Origin: Cocos nucifera
Lineage: Eukaryota > Streptophyta > Magnoliopsida > Arecales > Arecaceae
Direction: 5' to 3'
Length of the DNA: 64,000 nucleotides
Assembly: GCA_006176705.1 (NCBI GenBank)
Contig: QRFJ01000023.1
Span: 642,501-706,500 of the forward strand
The notes under the pieces are model-generated. The model did not search any database. It saw only the letters and a program-made list of their open reading frames with translations, and was not told the origin of the DNA. The position numbers and the translations under genes were made by a program. Shown here in pieces: positions 23,938-36,976 of this stretch. Positions within the stretch are counted from its first letter, which is position 1. Every line of letters begins with the position of its first letter.

Positions 23938-26900
23938 AGGCAAGATATTTATATGATAACTGCTTATAATTTCTCTATTTATGATATTACTGACTGCGTA
24001 TTGGATACCGATAGCCCTAACCATATTTACAATTCATTGTAGAAATTGCAAGTCAGTAAGAGATTCAAGCAAGACGAAAGGTTCATGAATATTGAAGATG
24101 GAAGATAAGTTCCAGTTCTAGCATTAGAAATCTTAAAACTTGTATTTAAGTCTCATACTATTATTCTTAGTGATTATCACTTTTGTCTTAGTTTCTTTTT
24201 TAATATCATTCCTGTAAATCTTTTAGCCAAAAATAATTATAAGATTTCAATAAAGAAAGAATTATGTAATGTCATTTTGAATAGTATTACTATATTTTTT
24301 GGATATTTGAATAATAGGATATACATGATATCATAATTTGTTAATATAGTCTACTCCATTGGCAAGCACTCTAGAATAGATAGTGTGTCTAATATCTACT
24401 TATGACACTATAGCCTAAGTCATATTAACAAGAATAGGATAAACAAGTTGACTCAAGAAGGAATCCTCGAAATTAGTGATTATGAATCACTTTCAACCTA
24501 TGAGTCTTGTCTTCTTAAAAAAATGACTAAGTCATCTTTTACTGAAAAAGATGAAAGAGCTACTGAGCTCTTAAGTCTAGTACATACTGATGTATGTAGG
24601 CCTATGAGCATAAGTGCTAGAGGTGGATATTTCTACTTCATCACTTTTATAGATGATCTATCTAGGGATGGATATATCATCTGATGAAATACAAGTCGAA
24701 TTCATTTGAAATGTTCAAACGATTTTGAAATGAAGTAAAAAAATAAACTGAAAAGAGTATTAAAACTCTTCGGTCTGATCGAAGAGATGAATATCTTTCT
24801 AATGAGTTTCTCACATATCCAGGATAAAATGAGATTCTCACCCAATGGACTCTTCTAGGGATGCTACAGTATAATGGTGTGTCTGAAAAGAGAAATCAGA
24901 CTTTGTTAGACATGGTCCGATCCATGATGGATTTTATCAGCTTGCGATATCCTTCTGAGGGTATGCACTCGAATCGGCTTGCTATCTTCTAAAGAGGGTT
25001 TCAAGTATATCTGTAATTAAAACTCCATATGAGATATGGACAGGATGTAAGCCAGTACTTTTACACCTTAGGGTCTGAGGGTGCCTGACTTACATCAAAC
25101 GATTAATTACAGATAAACTTAAACCTAGGTCTGACAAGTGCACATTCATAAGATACCCCACAGAAACTAAAGGGTATATTTTCTATTGTGCTGATGAACA
25201 AAAGATGTTCATCAGTCTTAAGATAATTTTTTTGGAAAAAAAGTTCCTTGGTAAAGGAACTATTGCCTCTATAAGGTTGAACTTAAGAAAGTTCAACAGG
25301 TAGAAAAGCCAATACCAATAGTCAAACCTGAATCGGATTTGATCAGATTAAATCTGGAGCCTAGTATACCTAACCATTAAGATGATCTAGTGGAGTATCA
25401 TGTCAGCCAAATAGATACGATAGTTTCTTAGTTCAGAATGGTGATCCTATCAAACTTGATGAGAACGATGAGAATTCGATCACCTAAATGAATGCAATGC
25501 AGAAACTTGATTCTGAGAAATGGCTTGAGACCATGAAATTCGAGATGGAGTCTATGAAGGTCAACGATGTATGGACATTAGTTGACCCACCTGAAGGGGT
25601 TAAATTCATTAGATGTAAGTGGGTGTTCAAGAGAAAAAAGGCATAGACGAAAAGGTGGAGACTTATAAAGTCCATTTGGTTGTCAAGAAATATCATCAAT
25701 GTTATAGTATTGACTATGATGAGATGTTCTCTTCTGTGGCAATGCTCAAATTCACTCGAGTAATGCTTGCGATAGTTGCCCATCTGGATTATGAGATCTG
25801 ATAGATGGATATGAAGACAGCTTTTCTAAATAAAGAGCTGACCGAAGAGGTATACATGATACAACCTGAGGGATTCACATCCATAGATGAGTTTAAGGTA
25901 TTCAAGCTTCGAAGATTTATTTATGGATTGAAGCAAGCATCTTGGAGTTGAAACATGTATTTTGATAAGGTGATCAAAACGTATGACTTCATTAAGAATG
26001 AAGAAGAGTCCTGCATTTACAAATGAACAAATGGTCTGGCAGTGATATTTTTTGTCTTATACGTGAATGACACTCTTAATCGAAAATGACATCCCCGCAC
26101 TATAAGAAATAAAAACTTGGTTATCATCTCAATTCTCCATGAAGGACTTGGGTGAAGTATCCTACATCTTAGGGATGAAGATCTATAGAAATAGATCTAA
26201 GAGGATGCTTGGATTATCCCAGTTCACGTACATAGAAACTATGTTGAAGAGGTTCGATATGAAAAATTTTAAGAAAGATTATCTTCTGATAGGTCAAGAA
26301 ATTTCTCTCTCTAAGAAGGAATGTCCGACAACTTCTGAAGAGAGAGAATGTATGAGTAGAGTTTCGTATACTTCGATAGTGAGATCTATCATGTACATCA
26401 TGACATATATGAGATCAGATGTAGCATACTCACTAGGAGTAGTGAGTAGATACCAATCTGATTTAGGAGAGAACCACTGAAAGATAGTAAAAATCATCCT
26501 TAAGTATTTGAGAAATACTAAAAATCAATGGTTAATCTATGGTAAATCAAATTTAAAACTAGTAGAGTTTACAGATTCTAGCTTTTAATTTGACCATGAT
26601 GACAGCAGAAATATGTTGGGTTATATCTTTATCTTAAATGGTGGAGCCATCTTTTGGAAGAATTTGAAGCAACATATTATGGCAGACTCTTTTTACGAGG
26701 TGAAGTACATCACAGCATTAGATGCCATAAAAAAATCTATATTGCTAAGAAAGTTCATCACCGAGCTCAAAGTAGTACCCTCTCTTGATGGTCCGATCTT
26801 ACTCTACTATGACAGCATTGGTGTCATTGCTTAGATGAAGAAATCGAAGGTACACCAACAAACGAAGCATATACTACACTGCTATCATCAGATCTGAAAG

Positions 26901-27040
26901 ATCATGGATCGAGGTAACGTCAATCTTCAAAAGATCGATGAAAAGAAAACCCTAACTGATCCTTTCACTAAAGCCCTAGCGATAAAGAAGTTCAACAACC
27001 ATAAGTCAAAGATAGGTATTAGATATTGTACTGAGTGGCT
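23938..27040 (+). pseudogene. Copia pol (protease, integrase, RT, RNase H), broken
   Basis: Domains in order: the protease site near 24000 reads LDTDSPNH, so the DTG motif has lost its Gly. The pre-integrase/integrase part at 24395-25000 includes LLSLVHTDVC and FITFIDDLSRDGYI. RT at 25484-26100 includes QMDMKTAFLN and FIYGLKQAS, with the active-site YVDD changed to YVND near 26060. RNase H lies at about 26560-26990 and includes ILLYYDSIGVIA. Many stops and frameshifts are present. Confidence 0.88.
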
Positions 27041-27058
27041 TTAGGATAAGTAAAAGTT

Positions 27059-29567
27059 ATTGAAAATTATATCCCAAAGCCAATCATCAGTCTGTTGATA
27101 GTTATCCTATTTATATTTATAAATAATTTATTATTGAATAAAATAATATTCTAGCTTTTTCATCATAAAGTCTACATCTCCTAATGAACTTTATTTATTA
27201 TGATGAAGTTCTTAGGACTATTTAGTTTTGATAAAGAAAGAATTTATCGATAGTCCTTAAATTATTCACGATCAAATGATACGTTGTTAATCAGGACGAT
27301 AATATTTATCGAGTATAGATCGCTATATGCTATATAGATTGGTTGTCTTTTTAACCAAGGAGTGTAGAGATACCGGTATGACATACAGATGAGATGTAAG
27401 GATATATCATCACTGAACATGATCAACTCTAAAGTATTTTACTATCAAGAATTGCTCTGATGGGATATGGATATAAGTATCCCTTAGACCTAAGATCACC
27501 ATGGTGATTTGCAAGCAACTCACTATGCTTTGGTGCTAGACTATCTAAATTTTTAATTTAGTGATAGAAGATTTTTGGATACAGTCAAGTATTTATGAAG
27601 TCGATGTGTGATCAAGATGTGATTGACCACTCCAAGGGTTTGGAGAAAATACATCATATTTCAATTTAGCAAAATCTTGATCAGGATAATCCATGATATG
27701 GATTTGGTATTTTAAAATATAATATGGATGACCTAATCAGGATTGATAGTTAAACTCTGCATTATCCTATGAGCATTAAGATTAAGGAGATGAATTATAC
27801 AAAAACTATATCCACATGGATTCTAAGAGTGTTGCTTTACATATTCGACCTATCCGATTATCTAGTATCATTGCTAGATGGTCACTTTGATTGGTATAAA
27901 AATTTATTTCAGTGCTACTAGTTTAGGTTCGAATCCATGGGATCATACACATAAAAAATTTTGATCTGATCGGATGGTTGATCAATAATTTAGAATCATT
28001 CTAAGATCAAACAATCAATACAATTGATGTTTGACCTAGTACAAGTATTATAGGAGGATCGATTAGCAATTGAATTATTAATTAGCTTAATTTGATTAAG
28101 CTAGATGATTGAGATTAAGTCTAATTAAATATAATTTAATTAGATTTAGTTTGAGCTTAATTGGATCAAATCTAATTTGTTTATTGAATAAGCAAATTGC
28201 ATGAGAGAACAAGTCCCTATTCAATTAGGACTTATATGCACCCAATTTTTAATTTGATTAAAAATTAAATTAAATTTAAATTTAATTTAATCTAATTTAA
28301 TTAGACTTTTAGTTAGACTAAGAATATTTCTAATTAGGTTGCATTAGTTTTGATTTAATTGGATTTCAAATAATAAGCTGGACCAAGTCAAAACTAGAAG
28401 TCCTAGTGTGACTAGGATTTCTCCATCTTGCGCCACCTCACTTTCCATGCCCCCCACACCAATTCTCTTAGAATTTTTATGAAAAATATTATTTTTAGAG
28501 AATATCCATGCCCTTTTTATGTCTCCCACCATTTTAGAAGGAAAATAGTTATGGAATAGATCAAAATAAACAAGTTATTTTGACCTAGATCTCTATTGGA
28601 TAGAATTTGATACGTCATCTTTTCTTATTTCTTTGAGACACCAAACCACCTAATTTTTCTCTGATTTTCCATGAGAAATAGAAGACTTATTTGCATATAT
28701 TTTCTAGAGTCAACAAAAAAAAATAAGAAGAGGACGCCCAAGAGTTGGGCACCCCAATCCTTGCTCAATTTGGACCTATCTTTCTAGGTATTTGAACTAA
28801 ACAAAGACTTTATCATAACTCTCTATTTAAAGAAAGTTAGGGCATGAGTTTTCTATAGATTTTAAACTTGAGAGAGAGGTTTGGGATGTGGGAAGCTTGG
28901 GTGCAAAGAAGATCTAGGCATAGTGCTTCATTAAGATATAAACCATCATGTCTCGGTGAGAGAAAAAGAAAGGAGAAGAAAGGATTCTTCTCCAGGATTT
29001 TTTCTTGATCCCTTCCTCCTCCTTTTGTGAGATTTTGAGAGATGAATTCCTTTACAAATCTCTTTCTTCTTCTTCTGAATATTGGAGGGTCCAAGGAGGT
29101 TCCAGATCAGCCATCAAAGAAGGAGGTTTTAGATCAGTCATCGAAGAAGGATCAGCACAGTACTAGCATGTTGTGCTGATTTTCTATCATCGAACTTCAG
29201 ATCTTAGATCGGAGCTTTATGTGGACATCCTATAGAGATCGAACATATGTACGGCTTGGAGCGATGACCTTAGCCTCGGATCAGCGAGTTAAAGAATCTA
29301 ACTTGCTAAAATAAAGGTGACGCGATCTCTCTTTTGATGCTAGATTAAATCTAGTATAATATTGCTTTGATGTTGATTTGATCAACATTATCTTTTCTTA
29401 TTTTTTTAATTTTAGATTTAATAGCATGCTTAAATCATGTGATGAAATCCTAGATCTAGGACTCTTTCATGTATTATTAATGAATTAATATGATTAGTTC
29501 ATCTCTTCCACTGCATGTTTTGAAAAGTTTCAAAATCTGATCATGAAATCCTAGACTATTTTCTTTA
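27059..29567 (+). repeat. Copia 3' LTR
   Basis: Starts TATTGAAAATTATAT (TG mutated to TA) after a purine-rich stretch and matches the 5' LTR to about 29565. The terminal CA is not intact. 2.5 kb. Confidence 0.85.
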
Positions 29568-30661
29568 CTTTATCTCTGAAGCCCTTCACACTCTACTTTG
29601 TGTCTGATTTAATCTTCTTAAGATACTTCTCTGCTAGATACTTAGATGTCACATTATGATTTTCAAAATATCGACCACAACTATATACAGGCTGAAAGAT
29701 TTTAATTTGATAATTGCTCTCCCTTTGAACTGGTGAAGCATGAATTCCCTATCCACATTCTTCTTGCATACAGCGGTAACTCTACTTACCTCATTCTTCT
29801 TGTAAATAAAGTCAAAACCCTTCTATATGCTATAAAGCCACAGCACCTTCCTAAACTGCATGGCTTTGCTAAACTTCATTCCTACTGAAAGTGTAATAGT
29901 TCTTTTAACATCTGTAGTTTTATTGAATTTGAGATAATCAGAACCCGGAATCGTAGCATCTGAATCACTATCACTGCTCAAGCTACGTAGTTTAGAACTG
30001 CTACTACTCTCTGGTTCCCTATCAGTAGGTTTCTTATCTCCAAAAAATCAAAACTTTATATCCAAGATCTCAACTCCTCCTCAATAACATCTCTATCAAC
30101 ATAATCATCAAATAGATCATTGTCTTCATCATCCAAATCACTTAGCTGACTAAGTGATTCATCACTGCTACTTCCACTTTCACTTGAAGACTTCAAAGTG
30201 GTGCCTATAATTTTTTTATTTTTTCATCAACTATAAACCTTCCTCCAAGCCTTCCTCTAATCCTACCTCCTGTACTTTTTTACTACAATCCTCTTGATTC
30301 AGATCTTTAGTGTTGATGCATATTTAAATTAGCTCTCACTGTCCTTTTAAGACAGAGGAATCTCTGCTATATCCGCTTGATGCTCCACATGCACTTGTAA
30401 TGTATTCGTACCTTTCATGCAAGATATCGCATTTTAATTCCCTCAAGTCATTTTCTAAAGTCTGTCTAAGCATGAGGTAATAAAATGGATATAATTTTTG
30501 TGCTCTAATTGTTCCACCATATCCTCCAACTCTATGATACTAAATCTGTCTGGATCATAATTATCAAAGAATCTAACATTGCCGTCACTGTTATGATACC
30601 TTTGATGGAACTGCGTTGACCCACGATAGTGGATCTCTACAGTGAAAAAATCAAAGTTCAT
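29568..30661 (-). pseudogene. MULE transposase, N-terminal half (5' of the copia insertion)
   Basis: ATG at 30661 starts MNFDFFTVEIHYRG, the N-terminal domain of plant MuDR-like transposases, and runs to YDPDRFSIIELEDMVEQL before a stop. Downstream is an acidic Asp/Glu-rich linker (about 30190-29960). The DNA-binding-type segment follows (30 kb region), reading LSVGMKFSKAMQF, then RVTAVCKKN and EKYLKKIKSD near 29620. It continues in the C-terminal half at 18698 once copia is removed. Several stops. Confidence 0.8.
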
Positions 30662-31424
30662 CCCTGCATCAATAAAATGAACATAATTCTACACTATGCA
30701 TTAAAAAGTGATTAAAAAATAGAATTCCTGGAATCCTTTTTCAATGCTTTCCTTTTCTTGTGTAGTGAAAAGGGACTGAACATAAGTCCACAATAGGATC
30801 ACAACAAAGGAGGCATTTACTAAGGACCATATCAGTCCATAAACAGTCTCTTATGCATATTCACAATAAAAAATATACTAGAATACAAGCACAAGGAGGG
30901 ACCACAATGTATTATGAATGGATTGTAAAATAATCAGAATAAAAATCATGCATAAGAATTAAGCAATCATAAAAGATCATGGTCTCATATCATCACACAA
31001 TCGAAAAAACAATGGCAAGACTTTAGGTTGGCCACTAAAGAGACAAATAAGAAAAAAATTTGTTCAAAGATAGATTTTCACTTCCACTAAAGAGACAAAC
31101 ATGATTTAATATATAAAAAATTAGAAAAAAAGATGCATTACCCGCCAATGAAGAAACACTTGCATGATAGAGAGAAACAAGACTTCCGAGAAGCTACCAT
31201 ACTCGTGCAAAGAGTAAGAAAGAAATGCTAAACCAAATGGATAATTGAATAGTAATTTTTATTAAATTTCGTCAGGATTTCATAGAAGGAGTGATACCGA
31301 AAGTAACAAACGAAAGACGTGGAAACGAGCCCTCAAAATTGGGAGCATTATCGTTGAAAAATACATGAAATGAGGGAAGGGTATCTCAGTCTTTTCTAAG
31401 AGGAATCTATTGGTGTTAGTACTT

Positions 31425-31537
31425 AAGTTGATGGAAGGGCCACATCGAATCATTTCATTAACTATAGAGATTCAATTGAGATATTTTAAACTTAAGAGAA
31501 TGTAAGTGAAATTTGGTGAAACTTGAGGAGGTGTCCC
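31425..31537 (-). repeat. MULE right terminal inverted repeat
   Basis: The reverse complement of this segment matches 14481-14600 with scattered mismatches. The outer end is at 31537. Confidence 0.8.
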
Positions 31538-32147
31538 TATAATTTACTTTTTTTCTATTTAAATTTACCTTTGATTTTAGTGTGGGAGTCCCTCCCTGGC
31601 TCTTCTAAAAATAAAGAATTTTCCTCTTAGAGAGAGAATGAAATAAAAGATTGTAATTTAATATTACCATCAAAATGAAATAGAATAGGACTAATATCCA
31701 CCTTTATACTCAAAAGATGCACAAGGGCATTATCTTGTGTTTTAATCTTGTTCGGCTATCCTTCATACAAGGACCATACAAGTTATACTTGTAAGGATCT
31801 CGATCATCAAAGGAGACATGCTCATATTTTGCTTTGCTTAAGCAAAGTTAATTAAAATCATGGTATTTGATAGCCTTCTTTTACCATGTATATGAACATG
31901 CAATCACATATCGATGACTACATGCAAATTGTAATCATGCAAGTCCGATGACATGCTAGATAATTATCAGTTTAGCACCCTAATTGGATTCATCCCACCA
32001 ATATTATGTTCATGCATCTAAGCACATCCAACATGTATGCACAAGGCTAGATAATCTATGCATGAACACACATCTTTGGCTGTGCACATAAAAGCATATT
32101 AAGACACATTTTGCAATCATGGATATAAATGCATAGATGTTATAAAT
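31538..32147. other. AT-rich spacer, nothing recognised
   Basis: This 0.6 kb between the MULE right end and the next LTR array has stops in all frames and no repeat structure that I could see. Confidence 0.6.
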
Positions 32148-32972
32148 TATTGAAAAAAGTACCTCAAATTCGATCCAAAGCAAAGTTTAGAAGCCCATAC
32201 GAGAGCACATAGCCTGAAGCAGGATGCTGCCTAGGCAAATGCATGTGGCCCATGTGTATGGACGCAGGCCCAATGCGCATGGGTGTAGCCCACTAAAGTC
32301 ATGCGGTTCATCATGTCCTAGTGCCAGCACGTGGTCTACGCATGATTATGGACCTCTTAGCAGTCCACATGTAGTCCATGGCATGCCAGTTGGCTTTCAT
32401 GCTGTCCACGTGCCTTGTGCATGGAACCCTTAACGGCTTATGGCTATTTCATGTGGTGCACAGGAGGCCTGATGCATGATCTAATGGTCAAGGTGACTTA
32501 CAGGACTAATCAGATGGCCAAGAGGATATTTTGGATGCTGTTAGGAGATCTAAATCAACTAAAATTTGGGTTTAAGACCTCTAAAAGAGGCCTGATGGCC
32601 AGTGGAGTAGGGGGCATTGGTAGGCAGTCGGTAGAGCATCAGAGTCACAAACAGAGCACTGGTAGAGGGTCAAATGATAGAGCAGCATCGGATAGACGGT
32701 CCTCCTTGAGTTTTTTAGAGAGTTTTGTAAGGGATAGCACTTCTTATTGAGAGAGAGATTGATGTATGAGAGTTAAGAGTATGTGATCTTCTCTTATAAT
32801 TATTTTTTCATAATAAAGTTTGCATGCCCCATAGAGGTAAGTCTTAGGCTGATCAACATATTTGATTATCTTTTATTTATATTTTTTTTTTCTATTGTGG
32901 TATCGACATCGTCATTAGTATTGCAATCTTGAGGTGAAAAATTCGTATTTCACACAAGGGATCTTCCCAATA
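32148..32972 (+). repeat. LTR1 of the array
   Basis: 825 bp, beginning TATTGAAAAAAGTACC and ending TTCCCAATA. It contains a GC-richer segment (about 32215-32450) unlike the surrounding DNA. Open frames there are LTR sequence, not genes. Confidence 0.8.
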
Positions 32973-34564
32973 AGTAGTATTAGAGCAAGTGGTATCACAA
33001 TAACTGATATCAGAGCCAAATTTATCAAAGTACCAGATTCTTCAAGTTGCAATAGTGTTGATCAAGATTGAAGAAGATTGAGAAAATAGGCTTAATCAAG
33101 ATAGAAATCAATCAGTTTGATGGAAAAAGTAATTTCTTCCTATGGCAAATAAGGGTGAAGATTATGCTTATCCAATAAGGATTGATTGATGCACTCTTGT
33201 GTGAAGAGAAGCTGACTATTATGGAGGTGAAGTATTGTAGATGGCTCTAAATGCAGGTCGTGAGTACGATCTGCTTGTACTTGGTAGATGTTGTAGTGAT
33301 CCATATATTTAGCGAGACTTTTTCAACGATGATATAATCAAAGCTCGAGAAGATATACATGACAAAGTCACTCACTAATGCTCTCCATCTCTGGAAGCAA
33401 TTATACCAACTATGAATGAATAAGGGATAGAGTATACAGAAGCATCTTAGCAACTTTTAGAAGATTCTCATCAATCTTCTCAGTATTGATGAAAAGATTG
33501 AAGAGAAGACTAGGATGTTGGTCTTGCATTCATCGCTTTCTTCTTCTTTTGAGTCTTTGATGATTGCTCTTTTTATAAGAAAGAGTACCATCAAAATGGA
33601 AGAGGTTACTTCTGTATTTCTCTAGAATAAGATTCTCAGATAGAAAAACTAAATCTCGAGTTCAGGTGGCAACTTGGCTTTGACAGTAATTGGAGGTGGT
33701 GGTGGCAAAAGATGAAATAGTAGAGGATTGCAAGATGGATGGTCCAAATCCAAGTGGAGAACTTCAAAAAGATCATATGCTACTAGTGTGGTAAGTTGGG
33801 GCATCGAGTCAGAGATTGCTCAGAGCTCAAAGATTGAATGAAGGTTACTACAGTGGTGGTCCAAAGTAATGACATGGATGATACCAATGGTGTGCTTATG
33901 GTCTCTAATAAGATATCTACTTCTTTCCAGCAATAAATTTTAGATTTGGTATGTTCACATCATGTTTATTACAGAAAGAAGCTGTTTAACTCTCTAAAGA
34001 GCAGTAAGGACACTGTTCATTTATCGGATTGATCGAGATGTGCGATCAAGAATATTAGTACCTTCAACTTGCAAACATATGATGGAGTAGTGAGAAAATT
34101 AAGGGACTTTCGATACATATCCAGTTTCAAAAGAAATCTAATTTCAATGAGCTAACTGAATTCAAGCAGTTACAGATGGAGAGCTGATGATAGAATCCTG
34201 AAGGTTATTCGTGGTAGTAGGATTGTGATGAAGGGAAGAAAGTATAGAAGACATTATCTCTTAGTAGAAAACTCGGTGCAAGGTGGAGCTTCAGGTACAG
34301 ATAGATTGGGCACGAGATGGAAGACTCGAGAGGATAACAGGTGACATCACAAGATAAAGTTTCTATTATCACAGGAGACTATCCTGAGCAAATCTCAGAT
34401 CAGGTAGGTCACAGCATATGATGGAGATGAGATCGAGCAGCTTGGCTTAATTCTCATGTTTGCTCATGCATTAGTATCAAGTATATGCCCCAGGACATGA
34501 GAGAGAGATAATCCAAAAGCTCTCAGAGTTAGGTGGAGGTCGAATGTCGAGTCAAGATAAAGAT
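32973..34564 (+). pseudogene. Internal region 1: copia gag-protease remnant
   Basis: Frames from about 33090 read as a UBN2-type Gag (SKLEKIYMTKSLTNALHLWK, then EEKTRMLVLHSSLS). The intact-looking CCHC zinc knuckle CYYCGKLGHRVRDC lies near 33775. A protease-like piece (ILDLVCSHH) near 33935 and pre-integrase-like sequence (GGASGTDRLGTRWKT) near 34290 follow. The sequence then passes straight to the purine-rich stretch before LTR2, so pol is deleted. Stops are common. Confidence 0.75.
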
Positions 34565-35412
34565 TGTTAGAAAAAATACCTTAAATTTAATCCACAGCAA
34601 AGCTTAAAATCCTGTAGGAGAGCATGCGCGGCCCGTAGTAGGGCATGGCCTAGGTGAATGCACATGGCCTAGGCATGTGGGCACAAACCTAGCTAGTGTG
34701 CGTGCATGGCCTAGGCGTGCAAGTACGACCCTTTGGAGTCACATGGTCCATCTTGCCCTGGTACTAGTGCATGGTCTACGAGCGAGTGTGGACCTCTTAG
34801 TGGTCCACGTGCAGTCCATGGCATGCCAGCCGGCTTTCATGCAGCCCACGCCTTATGTGTGGACCTCTTAGTGGCTTATGGCCATTTCATGTGGTGCACA
34901 GGTAGCTTGATGCATGATTTGACAGCTAAGGTGACCTGTGGGTCTGATCAGATGGCCAGGAGGATATTTTGGATACTATTAGGAGATCTAAATCGACTAA
35001 AACTTGGGTAATGCCTTTAAAAGAAGCCTAACAGCTCGTGAAGCAGGGAGAATCGATAGACAGTCGGTAGAGCATCAGAGGCACAGGCAGAGCACTTATA
35101 GAGGGTCAGGTGGTAGAGCAGCATCGGATAGAGGGTTCTCCTCGAGTTTTTTAAAAAGCTTTGTAAGGGATTATGCTTCTTATTTAGAGAGAGAGTGATA
35201 TATGAGAGTTAAGAGTATGTGATCTCTTCTTGTCATTATTTTTTCATAGTAAAGCTTGCATACCTCATGGAGATAAGCCTTAGGTCGATCTACGTATTTG
35301 ATTATATTTTTTGTTTATATTTTTTTTCTTCTATTGCAGTATCGACATCGTCATTAGTATTGCAATCTTAAGGTGAGGGGGCCCGTATTCCGTATAAAGG
35401 ATCTTTCCAACA
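34565..35412 (+). repeat. LTR2 of the array
   Basis: 848 bp, beginning TGTTAGAAAAAATACC and ending TTTCCAACA. It has the canonical TG...CA ends and is the best preserved LTR of the three. Confidence 0.82.
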
Positions 35413-36976
35413 AGTGGTACCGGAATATGTGGTATTATAATAATTAGTATTAGAGCCAGATTTATCAGAGTACCAAATTTTTTGAGTTGCGACATTATTG
35501 ATCAAGATTGAAAAAGACGAAGAAAATAGGCTCAATCAAGATAGAGATCAATTGATTTGATAAAAAAAATTATTTCTTCTTATCGCAAGCGAGGGTGAAT
35601 AATGTGCTTATCTAATAAGGATTGATTGATACTCTCTTATACAAAAAGAAGCCAACTATAAGGATTGGAGGCAGCTTCAGATATAGGTGGTGTGCACGAT
35701 CTGCTTATACTTGACAGATGATGTAGTAATCTATGTGCTTAGCAAGACTTTTCCAACGATGATGTAGTGACTCGAGAAGATGTATATAGTAAAATCACTC
35801 ACCAATGCTCTTTTTCTCTAAAAGCAGTTCTACCAACTATGGATGAATGAGGGACATGGTGTGCAGGAGCATCTAAGCAACTTTTGGAAGATGCTTACTG
35901 ATCTTTTCAGTATTGGTGAAAAGGTTGAAGAGAAGACTAGGGTGTTGGTCTTGCTTTCATCATTTTCTTCTTTTTCTAAATCTTTAGTGACCGCTCTTCT
36001 TATGAAAAAGAGCACCATCAAGATGAAAGTAGTTACTTTTATACTTCTTGATAGCGAGGTTCTTAGATGGAAGAACTAAGCCTTGAATTCAAATGGCAAC
36101 TTGGCTTTAGTGGTGGCAGAGGATGAAGGGGCAAAAGATCACAAGATGGATGGTCTAAGTCCAAGTTAAGGGATTCCAACAAGATCATATGCTACCGGTG
36201 TGATGAGTTGGAGCATCGAGTTAAAAATTGCCTATAGCTCAGAGATTGGACGAAGACTACTATAGTAGCTATCGAAAGTAGCGACACTAATAAGATTGAT
36301 GATGTGCTTATGGTCTCTGATAAGGTATCTATTTTTTTTCAGCAGTGAATTTTAGATTTGGTATATTTGCATCATATTTGTTATAGAGAGAAACCGTTTG
36401 ACTCCCTAGAGAGCAATGAGGGTACTATTTATTTGTTGGATAGATCGAGCTGTGCGATCAAGGGTATTAAGACCATTAGCTTGCAACACATAATGGAGTA
36501 GTGAAAAAATTGGATGAGATCTGATACATATCTAGATTTAAGAGAAATCTAATTTCACTGAGTAGACTGGATTTAAGCAGCTATAAATGAAGAGCTGATG
36601 ATGGAATCCTGAAGATTATTCATAGTAGTAGGGTTGTGATGAAGGAAAGGAAGTATGGAGAATACTACTTTTTAGCAGAAAGCACAGCATGAGGTGGAGC
36701 TCCAGGTGCAGATGGATTGGACATGAGATGGAAGACTCGGGGGGATAACAGGCAACGTCACAAGATAAAATTTCTATTACTATAAGAGGCAATCCCGAGC
36801 AGGTCTCAAGTTTGATAGATCATAGCATATGATGGAAATAAAAACGAGCGGTATGGCTTGACTCTCATATTTGTCCATCCATAAATAGTCAGATACCTAC
36901 CTTAAGGCATGAGGGCAAGATCATCCAAAAGCTCTCAGAGTTAGAAGGAGGCCGAATATCGAGTCAAGTTGAAAAT
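35413..36976 (+). pseudogene. Internal region 2: copia gag-protease remnant
   Basis: It parallels internal region 1 along its length: a Gag piece with KQFYQLWMNEG and an LLSSFSSFSKSLVTALLMKK stretch near 35950, and a degraded zinc knuckle near 36190. The protease-like segment follows near 36360. The internal pol deletion is the same, so it is a copy of the same defective element. Confidence 0.75.

Larger units (their letters stand above)
18699..29567 (+). mobile_element. Full-length Ty1/copia LTR retrotransposon, decayed
   Basis: Layout: 5' LTR 18699-21155, PBS 21158-21169, a long leader of about 1.9 kb, gag from 23088, then protease, integrase, reverse transcriptase and RNase H up to about 27040, and 3' LTR 27059-29567. 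The order INT before RT marks it as copia. It is inserted in the MULE transposase gene; flanks are CTTAC at left and a TTTAC-like sequence at right, so the last few bases of the 3' LTR are uncertain. Stops in every domain show it cannot move by itself. Confidence 0.9.
14481..31537 (-). mobile_element. Mutator-like element with TIRs, interrupted by a copia element (copy 2)
   Basis: Long terminal inverted repeats bound it: 14481-about 14600 at left and 31425-31537 at right, pairing over more than 110 bp around CTCAAGTTTCA and TTTCACTTACA. Without the copia insertion the element is about 6.2 kb, the size of an autonomous MULE. From left to right it holds a RopGAP fragment, a (TA)n tract, the Leu/Glu/Lys-rich frame on +, and the transposase on - split by copia at 18699-29567. 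I could not confirm a 9-bp target duplication. The transposase is too decayed to be active. Confidence 0.8.

Noticed and set aside
27925..27945. GGTTCGAATCC, like the T-arm of a tRNA
   Set aside because: It lies in the copia LTR, also occurs in altered form in the other LTRs, and no acceptor stem or anticodon arm surrounds it.
32224..32750. Open frames with Met/His/Cys-rich sequence, repeated near 34733 and 36969
   Set aside because: They lie in the LTRs of the copia array and recur with each LTR; they match no protein.
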